Assembly (NCBI GenBank): GCA_002381565.1 | Contig: DFWZ01000003.1 | Coordinates: forward strand, 1 to 26,712 | Reading direction: 5' to 3' | Origin: Gallionella sp. UBA4121 | GTDB lineage: Bacteria; Pseudomonadota; Gammaproteobacteria; Burkholderiales; Gallionellaceae | Length of the DNA: 26,712 nt | Shown: positions 7,383 to 17,162 of the stretch, in pieces | Position numbering within the stretch: the first letter of the stretch is position 1 | Layout: each line of letters opens with the position of its first letter | Notes under the pieces: model-generated | What the model was told of the DNA's origin: nothing | Seen by the model: only the letters and a program-made list of their open reading frames with translations | Databases searched by the model: none | Translations under genes and position numbers: made by a program

Positions 7383-9047
7383 TTATCTGCTGATCGGCTT
7401 GTAGCGGATGCGCTTAGGCTTCGCGCCTTCTTCGCCCAGACGCTTACGCTTATCAGCTTCATATTCCTGATAGTTGCCGTCGAAGAACACCCACTTCGAA
7501 TCGCCTTCGCAGGCCAGGATATGCGTGGCGATACGGTCGAGGAACCAGCGGTCGTGGGAGATCACGGCCACACAACCAGCAAATTCCAGCAGCGCATCTT
7601 CCAGCGCGCGCAATGTTTCCACGTCCAGGTCGTTGGTCGGTTCATCGAGCATCAGTACGTTGCCGCCCGCGATCAGCGTCTGCGCCAGATGCAATCGTCC
7701 GCGCTCGCCGCCGGAGAGCTGGCCGACGATTTTGCCCTGATCCCCGCCCTTGAAGTTGAAGCGGCCGATGTAGGCGCGCGCCGGAGTTTCGTATTTGCCT
7801 ACGGTCAGGATTTCGTGGCCGCCTGAGATGGCATCGAACACGGTCTTGTCGTTGTCCAGCGAATCGCGCGCCTGATCGACGTGCGCGATCTTCACGGTGG
7901 AACCGATCTTCACGGTGCCGCTATCCGGAGCCTCCTTGCCGGTGATCATGCGGAACAGCGTGGATTTACCCGCACCGTTAGGTCCGATGATGCCGACGAT
8001 GGCGCCGGGCGGAATCTTGAAGCTCAGGTTATCGATCAGCAGCCGGTCGCCGTAGGCCTTGGAGACGCCGTCGAACTCGATGACTTCATTACCCAGACGT
8101 TCGCCGACCGGAATGAAAATTTCCTGAGTTTCGTTGCGCTTCTGGTGTTCCTGCGAATTGAGTTCCTCAAAGCGGGCGATACGCGCCTTGGATTTGGCCT
8201 GACGTCCCTTCGGGTTCTGCCGTACCCATTCGAGTTCCTGCTTCATCGCCTTCGTGTGCGCGTCGATCTGTTTGTTCTCGGTCTCCAGACGGGCGCCCTT
8301 CTGCTCCAGCCAGGAGGAATAATTGCCCTTCCACGGGATGCCGTGACCGCGATCCAGTTCCAGAATCCATTCGGCGGCGTTATCCAGGAAGTAACGGTCA
8401 TGGGTGACGGCGACCACGGTGCCGGGGAAGCGCACCAGAAACTGCTCCAGCCATTCCACCGATTCCGCATCCAGATGGTTGGTCGGTTCATCGAGCAGCA
8501 GCATGTCCGGTTTGTCCAGCAAGAGCTTGCAAAGCGCTACGCGGCGCTTCTCGCCGCCGGACAGATTCTTGATGGAAGCATCCCAATCGGGCAGACGCAG
8601 CGCATCGGCGGCGATTTCCATCTGGTGTTCAGAATCAGCGCCTGCTGCTGCGATGATATTTTCAAGACGCGCCTGCTCGGCGGCGAGCGCGTCGAAATCC
8701 GCATCTTCCTCGGCATAGGCTGCATACACATCGTCTAATTTCTTTTGAGCCTGCATCACTTCGCCCAGCGCCTCTTCCACTTCCTGGCGCACGGTGTTTT
8801 CAGGATTGAGCTGAGGCTCCTGCGCCAGATAGCCGATGCGGATGTTCGGCAGATGTTGCACCTCGCCTTCGTATTCCTTGTCCACGCCCGCCATGATGCG
8901 CAGCACGGTGGATTTACCCGAACCGTTCAGGCCCAGCAGGCCGATCTTCGCGCCGGGGAAGAAACTGAGCGAAATATCCTTGATGATCTGACGCTTCGGA
9001 GGGACGATTTTGCTCACGCGGAGCATAGACATTACATATTGAGCCAT
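7383..9047 (-). CDS. ettA: Energy-dependent translational throttle protein EttA (ABC-F ATPase)
   Basis: A soluble ABC-F protein that binds the ribosomal E site and gates entry into elongation according to the ADP/ATP ratio. The start at 9047 (MAQYVMSMLRVSKIVPPKRQ) aligns with E. coli EttA and gives 554 residues (E. coli 555). Two ABC cassettes are complete. The first has Walker A GLNGSGKST (about 39-47), LSGGE signature and LLLDEPTNHLD. The second has GPNGAGKST, LSGGERGR and LMLDEPTNDLD. Between them is the linker/P-site tRNA interaction motif with its WVRQNPKGRQAKSKARI helix and, in the first cassette, the arm insertion after ALGEVMQ. The C-terminus ends PKRIRYKPISR as usual, so the adjacent homing endonuclease has not damaged it. 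Confidence 0.96.
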   Translation of the reverse strand: MAQYVMSMLRVSKIVPPKRQIIKDISLSFFPGAKIGLLGLNGSGKSTVLRIMAGVDKEYEGEVQHLPNIRIGYLAQEPQLNPENTVRQEVEEALGEVMQAQKKLDDVYAAYAEEDADFDALAAEQARLENIIAAAGADSEHQMEIAADALRLPDWDASIKNLSGGEKRRVALCKLLLDKPDMLLLDEPTNHLDAESVEWLEQFLVRFPGTVVAVTHDRYFLDNAAEWILELDRGHGIPWKGNYSSWLEQKGARLETENKQIDAHTKAMKQELEWVRQNPKGRQAKSKARIARFEELNSQEHQKRNETQEIFIPVGERLGNEVIEFDGVSKAYGDRLLIDNLSFKIPPGAIVGIIGPNGAGKSTLFRMITGKEAPDSGTVKIGSTVKIAHVDQARDSLDNDKTVFDAISGGHEILTVGKYETPARAYIGRFNFKGGDQGKIVGQLSGGERGRLHLAQTLIAGGNVLMLDEPTNDLDVETLRALEDALLEFAGCVAVISHDRWFLDRIATHILACEGDSKWVFFDGNYQEYEADKRKRLGEEGAKPKRIRYKPISR

Positions 9048-9107
9048 GGTTGTTCTTTTGTGCGATTTTGGAAAGCGCATAGCTTACCGCAATCAGGCAT
9101 CGAAAAA

Positions 9108-9401
9108 CTACTGTCCGGTGTTATCTGAAGACTTGCGCCTTGTCATTTCGCGCACCACCCGCTTGCGCAGCTCCTCGATCAGCAGCATGCCGGGCATGAA
9201 AGCGATGATGTACAGCCATACGTTACCGCCTATCGGCGCGGTGCCGAACAGCGCGTTGCCCCACGGCGTGTAGTCGATCAGCAGCAACAATATCAGTTCA
9301 AAAACAATCCCGTACCAGACCAGGCGGTTGCGGCGATGGCTGCGGCTGAATGCGGACAGGCTGGGATGGCGGCTATCGGTCAGTTGCCAGATTTCGGGGC
9401 C
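9108..9401 (-). pseudogene. C-terminal remnant of a P-type cation-transporting ATPase
   Basis: An open frame without a proper start encodes about 97 residues that match the end of calcium/cation P-type ATPases: a SDR/LSAF-like loop, RNRLVWYGIVFELILLLLID, then YTPWGNALFGTAPIGG, a final membrane segment (WLYIIAFMPGMLLIEELRK) and a basic tail. The two hydrophobic segments correspond to the last transmembrane helices. The nucleotide-binding, phosphorylation (DKTGT) and remaining membrane parts are absent from the window. The homologous frame runs into the 3' end of the CLC gene, whose stop lies at 9380. This indicates a deletion or insertion that removed about 90 percent of the ATPase gene. The stump sits 60 bp upstream of ettA on the same strand. 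Confidence 0.75.
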
Positions 9402-10726
9402 TGTGCAGGCCTGGAAATGAAGTTGAGTGCCATGGTGTGGAAGAGCGGCACAGGGCAGATCAGCTTCGAACAGATGTTGGCAATGAAGGCGGCTGCCATC
9501 AGCGGCAACAGCATTTCGTGATTGTCTGTCATCTCCATGACGATGACGAAGGCGGTGATCGGGGCCTGCGTGACGCCGGCGAAATAGGCGACCATGCCGA
9601 GAATGATGGTTGCGCCTGCGGGTACGTCGGTGAAAAAATGGGCGATATTTGCGCCGAATCCTGCGCCTGCGGAAAGCGTGGGCGCCATGACGCCGCCGGG
9701 AATGCCGCTGACATAAGAAACCATAGTGGCCATCATTTTCAGCAGCCCGTAGGCTTCCGGCAGGATCGCCTTGCCGTCAAGCAGTGTTTTCGCCTCGCTG
9801 TATCCGCTGCCGTAAGAGGTGTTGTTTGAGGCCAGTCCTATGAGCGCCAGAACCAGGCCGCAGGCGGCTGCGAATGCAACGGGTCTGGCACGCATCCAGG
9901 CACCCATGCGCCCTGCCAGGCCCTTGTTGACTTCGATCAGAAAACGGCTGAACGTGCCGCCCAGCAATCCTCCCGCGATGCCGCAGGCGATGACCACATT
10001 CCACGCTTTGCCGAACGCCAGTGTTTCGGAGGTGTGGCCGAAGTAGGAATAATTGCCGAGCAGTGCAAGCGAGGTGATGCCTGCGATGATCACTGTCATC
10101 AGGATGGTCGAACTGTTGTGTTCCTCGAAGGATCGGTTCATTTCTTCTATGGCGAAGACGATGCCCGCCAGCGGGGTGTTGAATGCGGCGGCGACACCTG
10201 CGGCGGCGCCGGCGAGGATCAGCCCTTTTTCCACATCGTGTCTGGGGAAACGGGCGAAATTGCCCAGGCTGTGCATGATGGATGCGCCGATCTGTACGGT
10301 GGGCCCTTCCCGGCCCACGGACGCACCGCAGAACAGCCCGAGGACGGTGAGCGTGACCTTGCCGAGTATGATGCGAAGGGAAAGCACGCGCTCGCGGATG
10401 ACGTTGTTTGGGTCAAGCGATGCGATCGTCTGTGGGATGCCGCTGCCCTGCGATCCGGGAAAAACTTTCTGGGTGGCGACAACGATCAGCGCGAGTCCGA
10501 GCGGGGTGATCAGCAGCGGCAGATAGGGCGAAATGGCAAGCATCTTGTGGAACAGGCCGTTTGCCCATTCTGCAGCGACCGCAAGGAAGATGGCAACCAG
10601 CCCGACACTGATTGCGCCGCTCCAGAACACGAGCCTGCGTTTCCAGTCGAGAATCAGCGGGACTTCCAGCAGTGAACCTTCGTCGGGTACGCCGAAGTAT
10701 TCACGTATTGCACGGTAAATTTTCAT
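9380..10726 (-). CDS. CLC-family Cl-/H+ exchanger
   Basis: This 448-residue membrane protein carries the CLC signature motifs: GSGIP (94-98), the gating glutamate in GREGP (Glu140), the proton-path glutamate in FAIEEM (Glu195) and the second selectivity segment GIPGGVMAP. Gating and proton glutamates together point to a Cl-/H+ antiporter rather than a channel, and GSGIP rather than a methionine-type filter argues against a fluoride exporter. The usual central Tyr near the C-terminus (PLY in E. coli ClcA) appears as Phe in PVPLFHTM. CLC exchangers are used for chloride balance and acid resistance. The start at 10726 is chosen because an N-terminal extension to 11200 would run through the divergent hrpA gene. 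There is no C-terminal CBS domain. It is transcribed divergently from hrpA. Confidence 0.92.
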   Translation of the reverse strand: MKIYRAIREYFGVPDEGSLLEVPLILDWKRRLVFWSGAISVGLVAIFLAVAAEWANGLFHKMLAISPYLPLLITPLGLALIVVATQKVFPGSQGSGIPQTIASLDPNNVIRERVLSLRIILGKVTLTVLGLFCGASVGREGPTVQIGASIMHSLGNFARFPRHDVEKGLILAGAAAGVAAAFNTPLAGIVFAIEEMNRSFEEHNSSTILMTVIIAGITSLALLGNYSYFGHTSETLAFGKAWNVVIACGIAGGLLGGTFSRFLIEVNKGLAGRMGAWMRARPVAFAAACGLVLALIGLASNNTSYGSGYSEAKTLLDGKAILPEAYGLLKMMATMVSYVSGIPGGVMAPTLSAGAGFGANIAHFFTDVPAGATIILGMVAYFAGVTQAPITAFVIVMEMTDNHEMLLPLMAAAFIANICSKLICPVPLFHTMALNFISRPAQAPKSGN

Positions 10727-10920
10727 TGCAACGATTATACAGCGCGTCTGAAGATGGTTGCCTGCCGAATTGTCGAAAAATGTTCCTTTACTGTGGAGCG
10801 TTGGTAGCTGGCTGCTGAACTCTGTTAAAATCCGCGCTGAAAATACTGTATTCCTTTGAAAAATTCTCCGTGACTCCGATGCCCCGTCAATCTGTTCGAG
10901 CGCTAAACTTTGAGGTGTGA

Positions 10921-13900
10921 TTGAACCTGACTGCCGCGTTATCTCCCAGTGCGCAGCGCCGTCGTGCGCGGCTGGACTCCTTAACCGCCATTGAGTTTCC
11001 TGCCGATCTGCCCGTGGTGGCAAGGCGGGAGGATTTGGCGCGCGCGATTTCCGATAATCAGGTGGTGATTGTCTGCGGCGAAACAGGTTCCGGCAAGACC
11101 ACGCAGCTGCCGAAAATCTGCCTGACGCTGGGGCGCGGGGTGCTGGGCTGCATCGGCCATACCCAGCCGCGTCGCGTGGCCGCCCGTTCGGTGGCGACAC
11201 GCATTGCCGCCGAACTCAAGTCCGAGCTGGGGGGGCTTGTCGGCTACAAGATACGTTTCCACGACAAGGTCGCTGCTGATACCGTGATCAAGCTGATGAC
11301 GGACGGTATTCTGCTGGCGGAAATCCACAGCGATCCGCTGCTCCGACGTTACGACACGATCATCATCGACGAGGCGCACGAACGCAGCCTGAACATCGAT
11401 TTTCTGCTGGGCTACCTGAAACAGCTGTTGCCGCGCCGACCTGATCTGAAACTGATCATCACGTCCGCCACACTGGACGCAGACCGGTTCGCCCGGCATT
11501 TCGGCGCGGTGGTGGTGGAGGTGTCGGGGCGCAGTTATCCGGTCGAGACCCGCTATCGCCCTCTGCAAATCAGCGATGAAGGCGAAGCGCAGGATGTGCC
11601 GAAAGCGGTGAGCGCAGCGCTGGATGAGCTGGCGGCGGGCGGCTTGCGCGGCGATGTGCTGGTGTTCCTGCCGGGTGAGCGCGAGATACGCGACACGGCG
11701 GAAGCATTGCGCCGCCATCACCTCCCCGATTCTCATAACAGGGGTGTCGAAATACTGCCGTTGTTCTCGCGCCTGTCGGCAGCCGAACAGGACAAGGTGT
11801 TCAAGACCGGTTCCAAACGTCGCGTCGTCCTGGCGACCAACGTTGCGGAAACGTCGCTGACCGTGCCCAACATTGGTTATGTGATCGACTGCGGGCTGGC
11901 GCGCATGAACCGCTACAGCATCCGCCAGAAGGTCGAGCAACTTCACATCGAGAAGATTTCACGCGCTGCCGCCAATCAGCGTGCGGGGCGGTGCGGGCGG
12001 GTGATGAGCGGCGTTTGCATCCGTTTGTACGACGAAGCCGACTTTTTGCAGCGTGTCGAGTTTACCGACCCGGAAATTTTCCGGGTGTCGCTGGCAACTG
12101 TGATCCTGCGCATGAGCGCACTGGAACTGGGCGATATCGCGGAATTTCCGTTCATCGAGCCGCCGACCCCGCGCATGATCGCCGATGGTTACCAGCTCCT
12201 GGCGGAGTTGAACGCGATTGATGATGAGCGAAAACTCACCCCGCTGGGTCATGAGCTGGCCAAGCTGCCGCTCGATCCGAAGATTGCGCGCCTGCTGCTG
12301 GCGGGGCGGCAATACCAGTGCCTGACGGAAATCCTCATTATCGCCAGTGCGCTGTCAACACAAGACCCGCGCGAACGCCCGCTGGATCGCCAGGAGGCGG
12401 CCGATGCCGCGCATAAGCGCTTTTCTGATGAGCGCTCCGATTTTCTGGCGTACATCAAAATATGGGCGTGGTTTGAGCAGGCGGTCGCCCATAAGCAGTC
12501 GAACCGGCTGATGGCTGAGGAATGCCGCAGGAATTTCCTCTCTCCCTTGCGCCTGCGGGAGTGGCGCGAGCTGCACCAGCAGTTGCACACGCAAGTTGCC
12601 GAGATGGGCATGCGCGAGAATGAATTGCCGGCTTCTTACGAGCAGATACACAAGGCCTTGCTGTGCGGCCTCTTGGGCAACATCGGCATGAAGGGCGTGG
12701 AAGGCCCGGAATACCTGGGTGCGCGCGGCATCAAGTTTTTCATCGCGCCCAATTCGGTGCTGGCGAAAAAGGGGGCGAAGTGGGTGATGGCGGGCGAGCT
12801 GATCGAGACGCACCGCCTGTATGCACGATGCGTGGCTAAAATCGAGCCGGAATGGCTGGAGGAGACAGGCAGTCATCTGATCAAGCGCCATTATTACGAT
12901 CCGCACTGGGAAAAGAAACCGGCGCAGGTGGTGGCTTTCGAGCGCAGCACGCTGCATGGATTGCTGCTCAATGCAAAGAAGCGCGTGCATTACGGGCCGA
13001 TGAACGTGCCCGAATCGCGCGAGGTGTTCATCCGTCAGGCGCTTGTTGGCGGCGAATTCGACACGCGTGCGCCGTTTTTTGCGCACAACCAGAAACTGAT
13101 TGGTGAGATCGAAGCGCTGGAGCACAAGGCGCGTCGTCCCGACGTGCTGGTGGATGATGAGCTGATTTTCGCGTTCTACGACAGCCGGATTGCGCCGCAC
13201 ATACACAATGGCGCGACGTTCGAAGCGTGGCGCCGCGAAGCCGAGCGCACGGATGCGAAGCTGCTGTATTTGAAAAAAGATGACCTGATGCGCCACGAGG
13301 CGGCGGGCATCACTACCGATCAGTTCCCGCCACAGCTCAAAATAGATAACGTCAGCTTTGCGCTGAGCTATAACTTCTCGCCGGGCAGGAGCGACGATGG
13401 CATCACGCTCACCGTGCCGTTGGCGCTGATCAATCAGGTGTCGGCCACGCTTTGCGAATGGCTGATTCCCGGCCTGCTGCCGGAAAAGGTCGCGCAACTG
13501 GTCAAGACGCTGCCGCAAAAAATCCGCCGCAACCTGGTTCCCGTGCCGGAATTCTCAGCCGCCTTCTGCCGCAACGTGCAGCCTGCAAATACGGCGCTTT
13601 TGCCGTCATTGGCCCGCTATATTCGCGAACAGAAGCAGCTGGATGTGCCGCTGGACGCCTTCCGTTTGGAACAATTGCCCGCGCATTTGCTGATGAATTT
13701 TCGCGTGATGGATGAGCATGGCAGACAATTGGGCATGTCGCGCAATTTTTCCCAATTGCACAGCGAACTGGCGCCACACGCAGCTCCCGTCATCGCAGCG
13801 GTGACTGTGGACAAGCAGGAGAAACATACCGAGCAACGCTGCACTTCATGGAGTTTCGGTGCATTTGTCGAGACTCGCCAGGTGAATCGTGCAGGGCAGA

Positions 13901-14679
13901 ACGTCACCTTGTATAACGCGCTGGTGGACGATGCGGATGCCGTGGTGCTGCGCGCATTCGATACCCGCGAGGCGGCACAGACGGCGCATCGCAGCGGACT
14001 GCGCCGCCTGTTCATGCTGGTGCTGAAGGAGCAGGTGAAGTATCTGGAAAAAAATCTGCCGGATGCGCAGCGATTAGGCATGTTGTTCATGCCATTCGGC
14101 ACGCAGCAGGAATTGCATCAGCAGATACTGTCGATGGCGTTCGACAGGGCCTGCCTGAATGACCCTCTGCCTGCGAATGAAACCGAATTCACCGCGCGTG
14201 CCAGGGAGGCCAAGAATCGGCTGCTGCTGATCGCGCAGGAACTGGCGCGACTGGTCGCCGCTGTGCTGGGTGAACATCAGGCTTTGCAGAAAATTCTGCC
14301 GCAGATCAAGGCGCACGCACAGGCAAACGGGGACATCCGCGCTCAGCTGGAATGGCTGCTGCACAAGGGGTTTGTTCGTGATACGCCCTATGAGCGCTTG
14401 CAGCATGTGCCGCGTTATTTGAAGGCGATCAGCCTGCGCATCGAAAAATTGCGCAGCAATCCGGCACGCGATGCGCAGTGCATGACGCAACTGCAACCGC
14501 TGTTGCAGGCCGTGCAAAAAATTCATCAGGCAAAGCCGGGGATGCATGATCCGCGAGTGGATGAGTTTTCCTGGCTGTTGCAGGAATTGCGCGTGTCCTT
14601 GTTTGCTCAGGAGTTAAAGACGCCCGTGATCGTGTCGGTTAAGCGGCTGGAGAAAATGCTGGCGGCACTCAGGGGCTAG
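10921..14679 (+). CDS. hrpA: ATP-dependent RNA helicase HrpA (DEAH box)
   Basis: A 1252-residue DEAH-box helicase, close to the approximately 1300 of E. coli HrpA. HrpA resolves stalled or collided ribosomes and remodels RNA. Motifs in order: Walker A GETGSGKTTQLP (53-64), TQPRRVAARSVA (Ia), DEAH at 150-153, ITSATLD (III), NVAETSLTVPNI (V) and QRAGRCGR (VI). The HA2/winged-helix and OB-fold regions follow, then the long DUF3418 C-terminal region specific to bacterial HrpA. The start is a TTG at 10921 immediately after an in-frame TGA, with GAGG 5 nt upstream. No in-frame ATG is possible further upstream. It is divergent from the CLC gene across a 194-bp gap. Confidence 0.95.
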   Translation: MNLTAALSPSAQRRRARLDSLTAIEFPADLPVVARREDLARAISDNQVVIVCGETGSGKTTQLPKICLTLGRGVLGCIGHTQPRRVAARSVATRIAAELKSELGGLVGYKIRFHDKVAADTVIKLMTDGILLAEIHSDPLLRRYDTIIIDEAHERSLNIDFLLGYLKQLLPRRPDLKLIITSATLDADRFARHFGAVVVEVSGRSYPVETRYRPLQISDEGEAQDVPKAVSAALDELAAGGLRGDVLVFLPGEREIRDTAEALRRHHLPDSHNRGVEILPLFSRLSAAEQDKVFKTGSKRRVVLATNVAETSLTVPNIGYVIDCGLARMNRYSIRQKVEQLHIEKISRAAANQRAGRCGRVMSGVCIRLYDEADFLQRVEFTDPEIFRVSLATVILRMSALELGDIAEFPFIEPPTPRMIADGYQLLAELNAIDDERKLTPLGHELAKLPLDPKIARLLLAGRQYQCLTEILIIASALSTQDPRERPLDRQEAADAAHKRFSDERSDFLAYIKIWAWFEQAVAHKQSNRLMAEECRRNFLSPLRLREWRELHQQLHTQVAEMGMRENELPASYEQIHKALLCGLLGNIGMKGVEGPEYLGARGIKFFIAPNSVLAKKGAKWVMAGELIETHRLYARCVAKIEPEWLEETGSHLIKRHYYDPHWEKKPAQVVAFERSTLHGLLLNAKKRVHYGPMNVPESREVFIRQALVGGEFDTRAPFFAHNQKLIGEIEALEHKARRPDVLVDDELIFAFYDSRIAPHIHNGATFEAWRREAERTDAKLLYLKKDDLMRHEAAGITTDQFPPQLKIDNVSFALSYNFSPGRSDDGITLTVPLALINQVSATLCEWLIPGLLPEKVAQLVKTLPQKIRRNLVPVPEFSAAFCRNVQPANTALLPSLARYIREQKQLDVPLDAFRLEQLPAHLLMNFRVMDEHGRQLGMSRNFSQLHSELAPHAAPVIAAVTVDKQEKHTEQRCTSWSFGAFVETRQVNRAGQNVTLYNALVDDADAVVLRAFDTREAAQTAHRSGLRRLFMLVLKEQVKYLEKNLPDAQRLGMLFMPFGTQQELHQQILSMAFDRACLNDPLPANETEFTARAREAKNRLLLIAQELARLVAAVLGEHQALQKILPQIKAHAQANGDIRAQLEWLLHKGFVRDTPYERLQHVPRYLKAISLRIEKLRSNPARDAQCMTQLQPLLQAVQKIHQAKPGMHDPRVDEFSWLLQELRVSLFAQELKTPVIVSVKRLEKMLAALRG

Positions 14680-14841
14680 CAGCATTCGATAAAGGCCGGT
14701 ACCTTTTGCTGGTGAAGTAACGTCAATATCCTCATCAGGTTTCATTGCCACCTGAATGTTGAACAAGCCATCCATGATGTCGATAGCTGATTTGATGGAT
14801 TTCGTCGTGTTGGTGGATGCCTTGCCGGCGGATCGACGCGC

Positions 14842-14847
14842 TATAAT
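14842..14847 (+). promoter_or_regulatory. Candidate -10 box (TATAAT) for maeB
   Basis: A perfect TATAAT lies 29 bp before the maeB ATG, which would give a short leader of about 22 nt containing the GAGGAAG ribosome site. The -35 region is poor (no TTGACA-like hexamer at 16-18 bp). It is therefore either activator-dependent or a chance match. The rest of the 197-bp gap after hrpA shows no convincing gene. Confidence 0.4.
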
Positions 14848-14876
14848 CAACGGACGATCTGACCAACGAGGAAGTT

Positions 14877-17147
14877 ATGGACAAGCTGTTGCGCGAAGCC
14901 GCGCTGCAATACCACCGACAGGCTCCTGCGGGCAAAATATCCGTCAATGCAACCAAGCCGATGATTACTCAGCGCGATCTGGCGCTGGCCTATTCGCCCG
15001 GGGTGGCGGCAGCCTGCGAGCTGATCGTGGAAAATCCGCTCGAGGTGCGCAACATGACGGCACGCGGCAATCTGGTCGCGGTGATCACCAACGGCACGGC
15101 GGTGCTGGGTCTGGGCGCAATTGGCCCTTTGGCGGCAAAGCCGGTGATGGAAGGCAAGGGGGTCTTGTTCAAAAAGTTTGCCGGTATCGATGTGTTCGAT
15201 CTGGAAATCGACGAACGCGATCCCGACAAGCTGGTGGATATCATCGCCTCCCTCGAACCCACCTTTGGCGGCATCAATCTGGAAGATATCAAGGCGCCCG
15301 AGTGTTTTTACATCGAGCGCAAGTTGCGCGAGCGGATGAAAATCCCGGTGTTCCATGACGATCAGCACGGCACGTCCATCATCGTGGGCGCGGCCTTGTT
15401 GAACGGCCTGAGGGTGGTGGGCAAAGACATCAATGAAATTCGCCTGGTGGTGTCCGGTGCCGGCGCTGCGGCACTGGCATGTCTGGATATGCTGGTGGGT
15501 CTGGGCGTGCGCATGGAGAACATCATCGTCACCGATATCGCGGGCGTGGTTTATTGTGGACGCACTGTTGAAATGGATGACAACAAGGCGCGCTATGCGG
15601 TGGAAACCACCGCGCGCACCCTGGGTGATGTGATCGCGGGTGCGGACGTGTTTCTGGGCTTGTCGGCGGGCGGGGTATTGAAGCCGGAGATGGTTGAAAA
15701 AATGGCGCACCAGCCGCTGATTTTCGCGCTGGCCAACCCTACGCCCGAGATTCTCCCTGAGCTTGCCCGTGCCGTTCGACCCGATGCGATTCTTGCAACC
15801 GGGCGTTCCGATTATCCGAATCAGGTGAATAACGCACTTTGCTTCCCATACATTTTCCGTGGCGCACTGGATGTGGGTGCTTCCACCATCAACGAGGCCA
15901 TGAAACGTGCTGCGGTGTATGCCATCGCTGAACTTGCCCAGGCCGAGCAATCCGATGAGGTGGCCACCGCGTATGGCGATGCAGAAATGTCCTTTGGCGT
16001 GGATTATCTGATCCCCAGGCCTTTTGATCCGCGCCTGATTACACGCATTGCGCCTGCTGTCGCACAAGCTGCAATGGACTCGGGGGTGGCTGCCCGGCCG
16101 ATTGCCGATATGGATGCCTATCGCGAACAACTTCAGGGTTTTCTGTACCAGTCCAGCATGCTGATGAAGCCGGTATTTGAAGCCGCTCGCCGTGCGCCTA
16201 AACGTCTGGTATATGCGGAAGGCGAGGATGTGCGCGTGCTGCATGCAGTGCAGACCGTGGTGGATGAAGGCATTGCCTATCCGATACTGGTGGGGCGTCC
16301 GGCTGTCATTGAACAGCGCATCGCACGACTCGGTCTGCGCATTCGGGCTGGCGTGGATTTTGAGCTGGTGAATACCGAAAGCGATCTGCGTTTTCGCGAG
16401 TTTTACACTGAGTACCACCGTCTGATGCAACGCAGGGGGGTGACACTGGATTCGGCCAAGCGTGAAATGCGTCGTCGCAACACGCTGATTGCGGCGATGC
16501 TGGTGCGCATGAATGAGGCCGATGCAATGCTGTGCGGCACAATTTTTCAGACATTGCTTCATTTGCAGTATATCGATGAAGTGATCGGCCATCGGCCGGG
16601 TGCTTCCGTGTATGCGGCAATGAATATTCTGATGCTGCCCCGCCACACGCTGTTTATCTGTGACACTCACGTCAACCTCGATCCGAGCGCGGAAGAAATC
16701 GCCGAGATGACGTTGCTGGCGGCAGAAGAAGTGCGCCGGTTCGGTCTGGTGCCAAAAGTCGCGTTGCTGTCACATTCCAATTTTGGCAGTCACGATGATG
16801 CTTCTGCCCGAAAAATGGGCCGTGCGCGTGAATTGCTGGAACAGATGGCGCCGGATCTGGAAGTGGAAGGTGACATTCATGGTGATGCTGCGCTGTCGGA
16901 AAGTCTGCGTACCGAGATATTTCCCGGCTCGCGTTTGAAAGGCACTGCGAATTTACTTATCATGCCGAATCTGGATGCCGCGAATATTTCCTATAATTTG
17001 CTCAAAATGACGGGGGGCGAGGGTGTTACCATCGGTTCCATCTTGTTGGGCGCGAACAAGTCGGCGCACATTTTGACGTCGACCGCGACAGCGCGCCGTA
17101 TCGTGAACATGAGCGCATTGGCGGTTGCGGCCGTCAAGACACATTAG
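14877..17147 (+). CDS. maeB: NADP-dependent malic enzyme with phosphotransacetylase-like domain
   Basis: Oxidative decarboxylation of malate to pyruvate with NADPH production, linking the TCA cycle to biosynthesis. At 756 residues it matches the long MaeB class (E. coli 759). The malic enzyme part (about 1-420) shows YSPGVAAACEL, the FKKFAGIDVFDLEI segment with the catalytic-type Lys, the metal-binding FHDDQHGT and the nucleotide-binding VVSGAGAAALACL. From about 430 to the end it is phosphotransacetylase-like (PKRLVYAEGEDVRVL, MLMPR-type and GANKSAHILT segments). In E. coli MaeB this domain is regulatory, mediating acetyl-CoA inhibition, rather than catalytic. ATG at 14877 has GAGGAAG upstream. 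It is probably monocistronic: hrpA ends 197 bp earlier and a structured element follows. Confidence 0.95.
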   Translation: MDKLLREAALQYHRQAPAGKISVNATKPMITQRDLALAYSPGVAAACELIVENPLEVRNMTARGNLVAVITNGTAVLGLGAIGPLAAKPVMEGKGVLFKKFAGIDVFDLEIDERDPDKLVDIIASLEPTFGGINLEDIKAPECFYIERKLRERMKIPVFHDDQHGTSIIVGAALLNGLRVVGKDINEIRLVVSGAGAAALACLDMLVGLGVRMENIIVTDIAGVVYCGRTVEMDDNKARYAVETTARTLGDVIAGADVFLGLSAGGVLKPEMVEKMAHQPLIFALANPTPEILPELARAVRPDAILATGRSDYPNQVNNALCFPYIFRGALDVGASTINEAMKRAAVYAIAELAQAEQSDEVATAYGDAEMSFGVDYLIPRPFDPRLITRIAPAVAQAAMDSGVAARPIADMDAYREQLQGFLYQSSMLMKPVFEAARRAPKRLVYAEGEDVRVLHAVQTVVDEGIAYPILVGRPAVIEQRIARLGLRIRAGVDFELVNTESDLRFREFYTEYHRLMQRRGVTLDSAKREMRRRNTLIAAMLVRMNEADAMLCGTIFQTLLHLQYIDEVIGHRPGASVYAAMNILMLPRHTLFICDTHVNLDPSAEEIAEMTLLAAEEVRRFGLVPKVALLSHSNFGSHDDASARKMGRARELLEQMAPDLEVEGDIHGDAALSESLRTEIFPGSRLKGTANLLIMPNLDAANISYNLLKMTGGEGVTIGSILLGANKSAHILTSTATARRIVNMSALAVAAVKTH

Positions 17148-17162
17148 AAACAAACAGTTGTC

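Noticed and set aside
10727..11200. N-terminal extension of the CLC protein to 606 residues
   Set aside because: It would overlap the start of hrpA on the other strand; the family start matches the ATG at 10726.
12355..13518. Long minus-strand frame inside hrpA
   Set aside because: It is antisense to conserved HrpA sequence, has atypical composition and no recognisable motif; a codon-bias shadow.
14614..14850. Minus-strand frame between hrpA and maeB with protein-like composition
   Set aside because: It would need a TTG start, overlaps the hrpA end, has no ribosome site, and the region holds the maeB -10 candidate.
14847..16670. 607-residue minus-strand frame opposite maeB
   Set aside because: His/Gln-rich shadow of the malic enzyme coding strand with no family resemblance.
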